Below are positions 44,031 through 51,866 of a stretch of DNA of 64,000 nt, one piece after another; position 1 is the first letter of the stretch, and each line of letters starts with the position of its first letter. The position numbers and the translations under genes are program-made. Source of the stretch: Fodinicola acaciae (GTDB lineage: Bacteria > Actinomycetota > Actinomycetes > Mycobacteriales > HKI-0501); the NCBI RefSeq assembly GCF_010993745.1, contig NZ_WOTN01000001.1, forward strand, positions 2,979,235 through 3,043,234, given 5' to 3'. The notes beneath the pieces were generated by a model. The model searched no databases. It had not been told where the DNA came from and saw only the letters and a list, made by a program, of their open reading frames with translations.

Positions 44031-44882
44031 TCAGGCCGGTGTGAGCGTGGACCGCTGCCGGCCGAGGCCGTCGATCTCGATCTCCATCACGTCGCCGGCG
44101 GCCAGATACGGGAAACGACCGGACAGCGCGACGCCTTCCGGCGTGCCGGTGTTGACCAGGTCACCCGGCTCCAGCACCAGATATTGCGAGAGGTCGTAAA
44201 CCAGTTGCGCGACCGAGAAAATCATGTCGGCGGTGTTGGAGTCCTGCCGCGGCTCGCCGTTGACCCACGAGCGCAGGCCGAGCTTCTGCGGGTCGGTCAG
44301 CTCGTCGGCCGGCACCAGCCACGGTCCGAGCGGGTTGAACGTCTCGGCGCACTTTCCCTTCGACCATTGGCCGCCAGACTGCTCGATCTGGAAGGCGCGC
44401 TCGGAAACGTCGTTGCTCAGCACGTAACCGGCGACGTACGACAGCGCCTCCTCCGGCGAGGACAGATAGCGCGCTCGCTTGCCGATCACGACGCCCAGCT
44501 CCACCTCCCAGTCCACTTTGGACGATCCCGGCGGCAGCAGCACCTGGTCGCCGGGACCGACGATGGTGTTGGGATGCTTGAAAAACAGGATCGGCTGTTT
44601 CGGCGGCTCGGAGCCGGACTCGGCGGCGTGCGCCGCGTAGTTCTGGCCGATGCACAGCACCGCCTGCGGCCGCGCGATCGGCGCGCCGATCCGCAGCGCG
44701 TCCGCGTTGTCGATGACGTCGAGCCGTTTCGCGGCAATCGCCTCGCGCGCTGCGGCGACGCCTCCTCCCGCGAGGAAGTCACCGGTGATGTCCGGCGTCA
44801 GCGCGGACAGGTCATAGACGGTGTCTCCGTCGCGCACGGCCGGACGCTCGGCGCCACGGTCTCCCAGGCGAAGCAACTGCAC
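44031..44882 (-). CDS. Fumarylacetoacetate hydrolase (FAH)-family protein
   Basis: 283 residues. The C-terminal FAH domain has the metal triad in PGSSKVDWEVELGVVIGKRA (E-x-E) and SNDVSERAFQ (Asp), with the active His in the preceding FKHPNTIVGPG loop and GQNYAAHAAES at the domain start. Members cut C-C bonds in 2-keto acids (fumarylpyruvate, ureidoglycolate lyase-like, 2-keto-3-deoxy sugars); the precise substrate cannot be told. GTG 44882 follows GGAGGAG at 6 nt. Between the met operon and the YhgE gene, with no obvious pathway partner. Confidence 0.88.
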   Translation of the reverse strand: MQLLRLGDRGAERPAVRDGDTVYDLSALTPDITGDFLAGGGVAAAREAIAAKRLDVIDNADALRIGAPIARPQAVLCIGQNYAAHAAESGSEPPKQPILFFKHPNTIVGPGDQVLLPPGSSKVDWEVELGVVIGKRARYLSSPEEALSYVAGYVLSNDVSERAFQIEQSGGQWSKGKCAETFNPLGPWLVPADELTDPQKLGLRSWVNGEPRQDSNTADMIFSVAQLVYDLSQYLVLEPGDLVNTGTPEGVALSGRFPYLAAGDVMEIEIDGLGRQRSTLTPA

Positions 44883-44927
44883 AGCGGTCTCCTCCAACTT
44901 TGGCGGTTATGCCGAGTATAGGAAATG

Positions 44928-46829
44928 TCAGGTGGAGCGCAGACGCAATGCGGCGGCCGGCAGCGTACGCCTCCGATCGGTGACGAAAACCATCGTGATG
45001 GAGCCGATCACCAGCCAGACCAGCAGCTCGACGATGCCGCTGACCGCGCCACCGGTGCCACTGCTGACCGCACGCAGTGCCTCCATCGCCCCATGCGTTG
45101 GCAGATACGCCCCAACTGTCGTGAAAACCGCCGGCACGGTGGAAATCACACCGGTCGCGATCGTCCACAACAGGATCGCCACTGACAGGAATCGGCCGGG
45201 CCGCTTGAAAATCGCCACGAAGGCCTGGTTCACAACCGTGAACGTCAGCGCGGCGAGCAGGCCGACCGCGAAGAAGCCGAGCCAGCCGACCAGGTTGAGC
45301 TTGAGGATCGGTACGAACACCAGGCTGAGCACCGCGGCCACGATCAGCGAGATGGCGATTCCTGGTTGGGCGGCGAGGAAAATCGTCCGCCAGGACGGCT
45401 CACGCGACATCAGGACACTCGGCGGCACCGCACGCGTGACGACGTACGTAGTGAGAGCGCAGCACCACAGCGCCAGCACCACGAAGAACGCGGCCGCGGT
45501 GTGGCCGAAACCGGCGTCGGTGATCGAGCCGGCGGCCACCGGTGTCGCCGCCACGTTTTTCAGGTGCGACCGCTGTTCCGGCGTGTACGTGGGGATTTGC
45601 GCGGCGCCACTGTCCAATCCGGACGCCAGCTTCTTCGCACCGGCATCAGCCGACGACATGCCGGTGGCGAGCTGTCCGGCACCGGAGGAAAGTTGGTGCG
45701 CACCGCCGCTGAGCGTACGCGCGCCGCTGGCCGCGCTCGCGATGCCGCCGGCCAGTTGTCCGGACTTGCTGGCCAGCTGTGCCGTGCCGTTGGCGACCTG
45801 GTTGGCACCGTTGGCCAACGCGGTGATGTTGTCGCGGATCGACACGGTGGCCGCGCGGATGGACGTACGCGCACCGTCGATTGACTTGGCTTCGGCGGAA
45901 AACCTGTTGGCGGCGGCCCGCAGATCGCGACAGAACTGAGGATCCGTGCCGTCGGACTGGCAGCGCGACGCGAGCTGTTGGAACTTCGCGGCGGCCTGCT
46001 GCGCCGACGGCAGCCGGTCGATGACCTGGATGACTTTGTTTGCCAACGGTACGAGCGCGTTGGCGAGTTGTTTGTTGCCATTGGCCACCTGCCGCGCGCC
46101 GGCCGCGAGTTTCTGTGTCAGCGCGGGCAGGTTGGCCGTCTGCTGCTCGGCCTGGGTCAGGCCGGAGGCGAGCTGACCGGAACCCGCGGCGAGCTGGCTG
46201 GCCCCGGTGGCCAGCTGGTGAGCGGCGGTGTTGAGCTTGCCGGTGCCGGTGGCCAGCTGGTTGGCGCCGTCGGCGGCGTCGCTGAGTTGGCCGTGCAGCG
46301 TGGAAAAACCGATGTAGATGTTGTCCAGGTAGGTCTGCACGACCTGCGTGTTGAGAGTGTCCACGGTGGCCTGCGCGACCTGCTTGCTGGCGATCGGATC
46401 CAGCACGCCGGCGTGGTTGGAGGTCTGCACGCTCAATGTCGCCTGCGCGGCCGACATCGGGTCGCTGTTGCCGGTCGACGTTGCTCTTGCGGAAAAGTTC
46501 GACGGAATGGTGACGGCGGCCGCGTACGTGCCGTCGGCCAGGCCGTTTTCCGCGTCCGCCGCGTCGGTCAGCACCCAGCTGTAGTTGGAGTCCGCGCTGT
46601 GCGTGAGTTTTCCGGCCAGCAGTCGGCCGAGCGGCACGATCTGGCCTTTCACGTTGACAGGCACGTCGGCGTTGACGACGGCCGCCTTCGCGGTGCCGTG
46701 GTCGGTCAGCGGAGCCCAGAAGGCCCAGGTGAGCGCGGCGGCGATCAACACCGGCAGGATGACCAGGCCGGCCCAGGTGCGCCAGGTGAGCGGACCCGTG
46801 GCGATCGCGCGGGCTGCGTATTTGAACAT
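44928..46829 (-). CDS. YhgE/Pip-domain membrane protein
   Basis: 633 residues. One N-terminal helix (GLVILPVLIAAALTWAFWAP), an extracytoplasmic region of about 380 residues rich in heptad-like repeats (QLATGTGKLNTAAHQLATGA and similar, the X-Q/G-L-A-x-G pattern) and five C-terminal helices. This is the YhgE/Pip architecture of ABC-2-like transporters and phage-infection proteins. The repeats predict a long coiled-coil stalk. Its ATG shares one base with the MMPL gene's stop (TGATG), so the two are co-translated and probably form one export machine. Confidence 0.88.
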   Translation of the reverse strand: MFKYAARAIATGPLTWRTWAGLVILPVLIAAALTWAFWAPLTDHGTAKAAVVNADVPVNVKGQIVPLGRLLAGKLTHSADSNYSWVLTDAADAENGLADGTYAAAVTIPSNFSARATSTGNSDPMSAAQATLSVQTSNHAGVLDPIASKQVAQATVDTLNTQVVQTYLDNIYIGFSTLHGQLSDAADGANQLATGTGKLNTAAHQLATGASQLAAGSGQLASGLTQAEQQTANLPALTQKLAAGARQVANGNKQLANALVPLANKVIQVIDRLPSAQQAAAKFQQLASRCQSDGTDPQFCRDLRAAANRFSAEAKSIDGARTSIRAATVSIRDNITALANGANQVANGTAQLASKSGQLAGGIASAASGARTLSGGAHQLSSGAGQLATGMSSADAGAKKLASGLDSGAAQIPTYTPEQRSHLKNVAATPVAAGSITDAGFGHTAAAFFVVLALWCCALTTYVVTRAVPPSVLMSREPSWRTIFLAAQPGIAISLIVAAVLSLVFVPILKLNLVGWLGFFAVGLLAALTFTVVNQAFVAIFKRPGRFLSVAILLWTIATGVISTVPAVFTTVGAYLPTHGAMEALRAVSSGTGGAVSGIVELLVWLVIGSITMVFVTDRRRTLPAAALRLRST

Positions 46830-49510
46830 CAGACGACCTCAAACTGCCTGGCCATCGCGACCGTACGGGTTGCGGGCGGCAGCACGTCTCGCAGGATTTC
46901 CGGATTCTGGCAGGTGAAAACGAAGGTGGCCGGCGTTCGGCCGAGCAGTTCGCGGAAAAGATCGCGTTGCATCGGGTTGACGACGGTGTCCAGGTCGTCG
47001 AGCAGGATGAGCCGGATGCCGTCGGCCAGCGCCGCGCGCACCTCGTCGGCCGCGGTTTCGGTGTCACGGCAGGAAATCAGCGCCACCCGCGTACGCACTG
47101 CGTGCGCGTGCGACGGCAGCACCAGGCCGAGCACCTTCAGATCGCCTTCCAGCCGCGACACGCGGCCGGCGATGGTGAACAACAGCGCGGATTTCCCGGA
47201 CGGTCCGGCGCCGTACAGACCGACCACCTCTCGCTCGCGGATGTGCAGCTCGATGCCGGCGAACACGGTGCGGTCACGATCGTCGCCGACACGCAGGTTG
47301 CGCGCGCTGACGACCTCGGTCGATCCCGGCGACGGCCAGTCGGCGAGCTTCAGCTCGTGCACCATCGCGTCGCCTTCGGCGTCGAAGATCGGCAGCTTGC
47401 GGTCCAGCCAGGTCGGCAGCCACCAGGCACGGTGTTTCAGCAACGCCAACACCGCCGGCACGAGCGTCATGCGTACGACGAAGGCATCGACGAACACGCC
47501 GACCGCGAGGCTGAACGCGATCGGCTTGATGGTCGCGCTGCCTTCCGGCACGAAGGCGGCGAAAACCGCGAACATGATCAGCGCTGCGCTCACCACCACC
47601 CGCGACGCCGACACGAAACCGGACTCGATCGCGTGCGAAGGATCGCCGGTGTGCACATAATCCTCGCGAATGCGCGACACCAGGAATACCTCGTAGTCCA
47701 TGGCGAGGCCGAAAAGCACACCCATCAGGATGATCGGCAGGAAGCTGATGATGCTGCCGGTGTGCTGCACGTTGAGCAGGCCGGCCAGATGTCCTTGTAC
47801 GAAAACGAAAGACGTCGCGCCGAAGGCGACTCCGACGGACAGCAGATAACCCAGCGTCGCCTTGATCGGCACGGCCACCGACCGGAAGACCATTGCCAGC
47901 AACACCAACGAAAGTCCGACGACCAGGATGCCGAAAGGCAGCAACGCGTCGCCGAGCTGAGCCGACACGTCGATGCCGACCGCGGTCAGGCCGGTGACCG
48001 CGGTCGCCGTGCCGTATTTGGCGAGGAAATGTGGCTCCAGCGCGCGTATCCGCTTCACCAGGTCCTCGGTCTGCGCCGTGTCCGGACCGGTCGTCGGGAT
48101 CACCTGGACGATGCCGGTGTCGGCCTTGGGGTTGGGCGTGGCCAGCGGCACGGCGGCGACACCTGGCATCCCGCGGATCTCGTCGGCGATCTTGTCCATC
48201 ACCCCAACGGGATCCGTGGTGGCCACGATGTCGGCGGTGACCAGCAACGGACCGTTGAAGCCGGGACCGAAGTGCTCCGCGATCACCTCGTAGGTCGTAC
48301 GCGCCGGACTGCCTTCCTCCTCGGTGCTGTTGTCCGGCAGGGCAAGCCGCAGGCTCATCGCCGGAATCGAACAGATAGCAAGGAAAGCGACGATGACCAC
48401 CACCGTCACGGCCGGAGCCTTGGTCGCGAACCTGACCCAGCGATGGCTCCACGACACTCGCACCGCGCGCTTTTTCCGCCTGCGTACGCGCGGACGCAGC
48501 CGCTCGCCGGCGAAACCGAGCAACGCGGGGATCAGAGTCACGGCGATCAGTACGGCCATCGCCACCGCGACCGCCGCGCCGACCCCCATGATGGTGAGAA
48601 ACGGGATGCGCGCGACAGCCAGTGCCAGCAGCGCGATGATCACCGTCAGGCCGGCGAAAATCACCGCCGAGCCGGCGGTCGCGGTGGCGCGCGCGATCGA
48701 CTCCTCGACCTCCAGGCCGTCGGCCAGCTGGTCTCGGTGGCGTGACAGCAGGAAAAGCGCGTAGTCGATGCCGACGGCCAGCCCCAGCATCACCGCGAGC
48801 ATCGGCGCCGTCGACGAGACCGAAAACACCGCCGTGGCACCGAAAATCAGCGCGACCGAGATGCCGACGCCGAAGATCGCCGTCAACAAGGGCATTCCGG
48901 CCGCGATCAGCGAACGGAAGACGATGACCAGCACCATCAGCGCGATCAGCACGCCGAGCGCCTCGGTGATGCTCAGTTTCGGGACCTTGTTGGAAAACGC
49001 GTCGCCACCGGCGTACACCACCGCGCCAGGGACCAGTTGTTGCTGCAGTTCGTGCGCGACCGCGGACATCCCCTGCTTGGCCTGCGGCGACACGGCGGTC
49101 AGGCTGACCTTGAGCGGCACCGCGATCATCGCGGCGCGGTGGTCCGGCGACACGGCGTTGTGGATGTGCGCGTCGAAAGGATTCACGACCGTCGCCACCT
49201 GCGTGACCTTCTTGAGCCTCGCGGCCGCGTCGGCGACGGCCTGCTTGGTGGCGGCCGTGTCGACGCGCTGGCCGCTCGGCACCAACACGACCAGCTGCGC
49301 CGTCGTGCCGCTCAGCTCCGGAAAGACGTGGCCGAGGTGGTCGAGCGCGTCCTGCGACTCCGAGCCGGGGATGGCGAAGGTGTCGTCGGTGCCCTTGTTG
49401 ACCAGCAGGGCCAGACCGCCGACGGCGACCAGCGCCATCAGCCAGACGACGACCACCAGTCCTCGACCGCGTGCGGCCGCGCGACCCAGCCGGTAGAGGA
49501 ACGACGACAC
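46829..49510 (-). CDS. MMPL/RND-family transporter with C-terminal ABC-like ATPase domain
   Basis: 893 residues. Two MMPL halves, each one helix plus a large loop plus a five-helix bundle, with the proton-relay motif VGIDYALFLLSRHRDQLADG in the first and GLAMDYEVFLVSRIREDYVH in the second. After residue about 690 an unusual soluble domain follows: VGLYGAGPSGKSALL (Walker A, Lys near 772) and RLILLDDLDTVVNPMQRDLF (Walker B near 835) with no LSGGQ. MMPL pumps export lipids using the proton gradient, so an attached NTPase is odd. GTG 49510 follows GGAGG. Confidence 0.88.
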   Translation of the reverse strand: MSSFLYRLGRAAARGRGLVVVVWLMALVAVGGLALLVNKGTDDTFAIPGSESQDALDHLGHVFPELSGTTAQLVVLVPSGQRVDTAATKQAVADAAARLKKVTQVATVVNPFDAHIHNAVSPDHRAAMIAVPLKVSLTAVSPQAKQGMSAVAHELQQQLVPGAVVYAGGDAFSNKVPKLSITEALGVLIALMVLVIVFRSLIAAGMPLLTAIFGVGISVALIFGATAVFSVSSTAPMLAVMLGLAVGIDYALFLLSRHRDQLADGLEVEESIARATATAGSAVIFAGLTVIIALLALAVARIPFLTIMGVGAAVAVAMAVLIAVTLIPALLGFAGERLRPRVRRRKKRAVRVSWSHRWVRFATKAPAVTVVVIVAFLAICSIPAMSLRLALPDNSTEEEGSPARTTYEVIAEHFGPGFNGPLLVTADIVATTDPVGVMDKIADEIRGMPGVAAVPLATPNPKADTGIVQVIPTTGPDTAQTEDLVKRIRALEPHFLAKYGTATAVTGLTAVGIDVSAQLGDALLPFGILVVGLSLVLLAMVFRSVAVPIKATLGYLLSVGVAFGATSFVFVQGHLAGLLNVQHTGSIISFLPIILMGVLFGLAMDYEVFLVSRIREDYVHTGDPSHAIESGFVSASRVVVSAALIMFAVFAAFVPEGSATIKPIAFSLAVGVFVDAFVVRMTLVPAVLALLKHRAWWLPTWLDRKLPIFDAEGDAMVHELKLADWPSPGSTEVVSARNLRVGDDRDRTVFAGIELHIREREVVGLYGAGPSGKSALLFTIAGRVSRLEGDLKVLGLVLPSHAHAVRTRVALISCRDTETAADEVRAALADGIRLILLDDLDTVVNPMQRDLFRELLGRTPATFVFTCQNPEILRDVLPPATRTVAMARQFEVV

Positions 49511-49535
49511 TGTCTCAGCCTCCGTGACCTGCGAC

Positions 49536-49573
49536 GATACATCCTGTATCCCGATGCAGAGCGTATCCGATAC
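49536..49573. promoter_or_regulatory. TetR operator sites between MMPL and its regulator
   Basis: GATACATCCTGTATC (49536-49550) is a perfect 6-bp dyad with a 3-bp centre. GTATCCGATAC (49563-49573) repeats the half-site words around one base. TACACT at 49571-49576 is a likely -10, 7 nt before the TetR ATG at 49584. Both sites lie between the divergent starts (49510 and 49584), so one regulator can shut both directions. Confidence 0.7.
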
Positions 49574-49583
49574 ACTGCGCATC

Positions 49584-50249
49584 ATGCCAGCAGAGGTGAC
49601 CGAGGGCATGTCGGAGCCGCGTACGACCAGGCGGCGCGCCGAGACGCGCCGCAAGCTCATCGCGGTGGCCTACGAGGTGTTCACCGAGCACGGCATCCGG
49701 GACGCGCCGGTCGAGCTGATCTGCGAGCGCGCCGGCTTCACCCGCGGCGCCTTCTATTCCAACTTCGGCAGCAAGGAGGAGCTGTTCCTGGCCGTCTACC
49801 AGGAGCAGATGCAGGCGCAGCTGAGCCGCCTGCGGGACACCGTCGACGCGGTACTGGAGGAGTCGGCGCCGCACGACCACGAGACGCTGCGGACCGCCAT
49901 CGCGCGGGTCGTCCAGCTGTTCATGACGCCGCTCATCCCGGACACGCAGTGGTATCTGGCCAACATCGAGTTTCGCGTGCAGGCGCTGCGTCAGCCGGAG
50001 CTGCGCGCACAGACCGACACCGCGCAGGAGTTCTTCCACGCCGGACTGGCCGAGATCCTCGAGGCGACGCTGGAGCGGGTCGGCATGAGCCTGATCGTCG
50101 ACCCACACGACGCCGTGCACGTGCTGGTCTCAATGTGTGAGACGGCGATGGAACGCGCGGTCTTCGAGGAACACCCGTCACCGCTGGAAAACCGGATCGT
50201 CACCGACGTGCTTCCGAAGGTGCTGGCCGCGCTCATCCAGCCGGCGTGA
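49584..50249 (+). CDS. TetR-family regulator of the MMPL/YhgE operon
   Basis: 221 residues from ATG 49584 (213 from ATG 49608). HTH at about 20-65 (APVELICERAGFTRGAFYSN, FGSKEELF). The first ATG has no Shine-Dalgarno but a -10-like TACACT 7 nt upstream, so it would be leaderless; the second has weak GAGG context. Divergent from the MMPL gene with shared GATACA/TGTATC sites. TetR regulators next to MMPL pumps usually respond to fatty or lipid-like ligands. Its stop overlaps the next gene's GTG. Confidence 0.88.
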   Translation: MPAEVTEGMSEPRTTRRRAETRRKLIAVAYEVFTEHGIRDAPVELICERAGFTRGAFYSNFGSKEELFLAVYQEQMQAQLSRLRDTVDAVLEESAPHDHETLRTAIARVVQLFMTPLIPDTQWYLANIEFRVQALRQPELRAQTDTAQEFFHAGLAEILEATLERVGMSLIVDPHDAVHVLVSMCETAMERAVFEEHPSPLENRIVTDVLPKVLAALIQPA

Positions 50250-50662
50250 CGCACCATGGAGAGGTGACCGACGAGCCGAGCCGCCATGTCCTCAAACGTC
50301 TCAAGCACGAAGCCAACGCCTGGCTGTGTACGCTGCGGCCGGACGGGTCGCCGCACCTGACGCCGATCTGGTTCGTCTATCGCCCCGGCACGTGGTGGAT
50401 CGGCAGCAGCGTACGCAACCGCAAGATCCGCAACATCGAGGCCGATCCGCGAGTGTCACTGGCACTGGAGGACGGCGAGTCACCGGTCGTCGCGGAAGGC
50501 ACCGCCGTCGTCCATCACGACAACTTCCCACCGGACATCGTGGCGGCGTTCGCGGAGAAGTACGACGGCTGGGACGTGCTCGCCGAATACCCCACCGGCG
50601 GTGCGCGCGTACTCGTCGAGGTGACGACGACGCGCTGGCTTCTGCAGGGCATCGCACAGTAG
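50246..50662 (+). CDS. PNPOx-like / F420-dependent FMN-binding split-barrel protein
   Basis: 138 residues. Small split-barrel of the pyridoxamine-phosphate-oxidase superfamily: EANAWLCTLRPDGSPHLTPI, WFVYRPGTWWIGSSVRNRKI, NIEADPRVSLALED. The pattern (TLRPDGxPHxTPxWF, RKxRNI) is the TIGR03618/FDOR-B type common in actinomycetes, binding F420 or FMN to reduce quinone-like or unsaturated compounds. GTG 50246 overlaps the TetR stop as GTGA, giving a two-gene unit; a GTG at 50264 is an alternative. Confidence 0.82.
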   Translation: MTHHGEVTDEPSRHVLKRLKHEANAWLCTLRPDGSPHLTPIWFVYRPGTWWIGSSVRNRKIRNIEADPRVSLALEDGESPVVAEGTAVVHHDNFPPDIVAAFAEKYDGWDVLAEYPTGGARVLVEVTTTRWLLQGIAQ

Positions 50663-50720
50663 CTCGCCACGGCAGCACGAACAAACCAGACCGGGGTGTG
50701 GCTGGCTCGCCGGAGGAGCC

Positions 50721-51119
50721 ATGGCGTCCCGATAAGTGGCGGGACGGTCCATTATGTGGGATCCAGAGGCATGTGGAGCGCTAAATGTCCATTTTGTGAA
50801 GTCCACCGCGATTACCAGAGGCTGTGACTAGTGAGACTGGCAATGCTGTTTGTGACTGCCGACCTGTGCAGATGTCCGATTTGATGTCTTGTTAAACAAG
50901 TATTACGCAGTCGGCCCGCCTCACCGGCATTATCAGCCACACCAGTCACACCAGCACCACCCCGACCGCCACTCAATGTTCGCATGGCCCCCATACATGC
51001 GTCAGACGCACGTGAGGGGTCCCTACTACCAAAAGACAAACCGACAAGACGGTCATTTAGCGTTACAGCCCGACCGTTGGCATCCAGACCGACGGGTTGC
51101 TTCCAAAACGTGACCTGGC
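50721..51119 (+). repeat. Imperfect intergenic repeat element, copy A
   Basis: About 0.4 kb with no supportable gene. Three blocks recur, inverted, at 57004-57370: 50753-50800, 50869-50975 and 51084-51119. The middle block includes a 31-nt identity (50880-50910) centred on the dyad CTTGTT-A-AACAAG; the last block has a 21-nt identity (51084-51104). Copy A has about 100 bp not in copy B (50976-51080). It also has its own inverted pair: AGCGCTAAATGTCCATTTTG (50777-50796) and a partner at 51044-51064. The word ATGTCC-xx-TTTG occurs twice, 86 bp apart. Confidence 0.7.
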
Positions 51120-51212
51120 TTGCTCGTTCTCCCCGTCGGCGAGAACGAGCAAGCCCGGAGACCCAGCCCCGCCCACCGCCTCACCACCACCGGAGCTGGT
51201 CGCCAGCACCAC

Positions 51213-51239
51213 CAAAACGTCACCCTCGCGGTGGGGTCA
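51213..51239 (-). repeat. 3'-end element, copy 3 (short)
   Basis: Minus-strand GAGGGTGACGTTTTG (51227-51213) follows the response regulator's stop (51237) within 10 bp, with CGCG between, as in copies 1 and 2. It lacks the second arm. The downstream 51122-51153 region has another hairpin: TTGCTCGTTCTC and GAGAACGAGCAA pair around a CCCCGTCGGC loop, which could serve as the terminator proper. Confidence 0.5.
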
Positions 51240-51866
51240 GGACGCGCCGGCGCCGAGCAGCCAGCCGTTTTCCTCTGCCAGCCGCACCGCCTCCGCACGC
51301 GTACGCGCGCCCGTCTTGCCGATCGCCGACGACAGGTGGTTGCGTACGGTCCCCTCGCTCAGCCCCAGCTGGTGCGCGAGGTCGGCGACCGTGCCGCCGT
51401 CGCGCGCGGACCGCAGCACCTGGGCCTCGCGCGTGGTGAGCGGACTCTGGCCGGTGGCCAGGCTTTCCGCGGCCAGCGACGGATCGACGACGCGCAGGCC
51501 GCTCATCACGCGGCGTACGGCGTCGGCCAGCTCGCGCGCCGGCGTGTCCTTGACGACGAAGCCGCTCGCACCGGACTCCATCGCGCGGCGCAGATAGCCG
51601 GGACGGCCGAAGGTCGTGACGATCAGCACCTTGCACGACGGCACCGCCGCGCGCAGCGCCTTGCTGGCGGAGATGCCGTCCAGGCCTGGCATTTCGACGT
51701 CGAGCAGGGCCACGTCCGGACGCGTACGCCGGGCCGCGTCGACGACCTCGTCGCCCCGGCCGACCTCGGCGACCACCCGGATGTCGGACTCCAGGTCGAG
51801 CAGCGCGGCCAGCGCACCTCGGACGAGCTGCTGGTCGTCGGCCAGCAGGACCTTGATGTCGCTCAT
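51237..51866 (-). CDS. NarL/FixJ-family response regulator
   Basis: 209 residues. Receiver domain: acidic pair DD (11-12), phospho-acceptor Asp55 in VALLDVEMPG, Thr and Lys in VTTFGR and KDTPAREL. C-terminal LuxR HTH: LTTREAQVLRSARDGGTVAD, LAHQLGLSEGTVRNHLSSAI. Partner of the histidine kinase upstream (overlap of 4 bp at 51863-51866). Last gene of an ATPase-permease-kinase-regulator operon of the LnrJK/DesKR type; it probably controls this exporter. Confidence 0.93.
   Translation of the reverse strand: MSDIKVLLADDQQLVRGALAALLDLESDIRVVAEVGRGDEVVDAARRTRPDVALLDVEMPGLDGISASKALRAAVPSCKVLIVTTFGRPGYLRRAMESGASGFVVKDTPARELADAVRRVMSGLRVVDPSLAAESLATGQSPLTTREAQVLRSARDGGTVADLAHQLGLSEGTVRNHLSSAIGKTGARTRAEAVRLAEENGWLLGAGAS

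Noticed and set aside
45978-48745. Frames of 560 and 592 codons opposite the YhgE and MMPL genes
   Set aside because: Mirror frames; the minus-strand genes have clear families and coupled starts.
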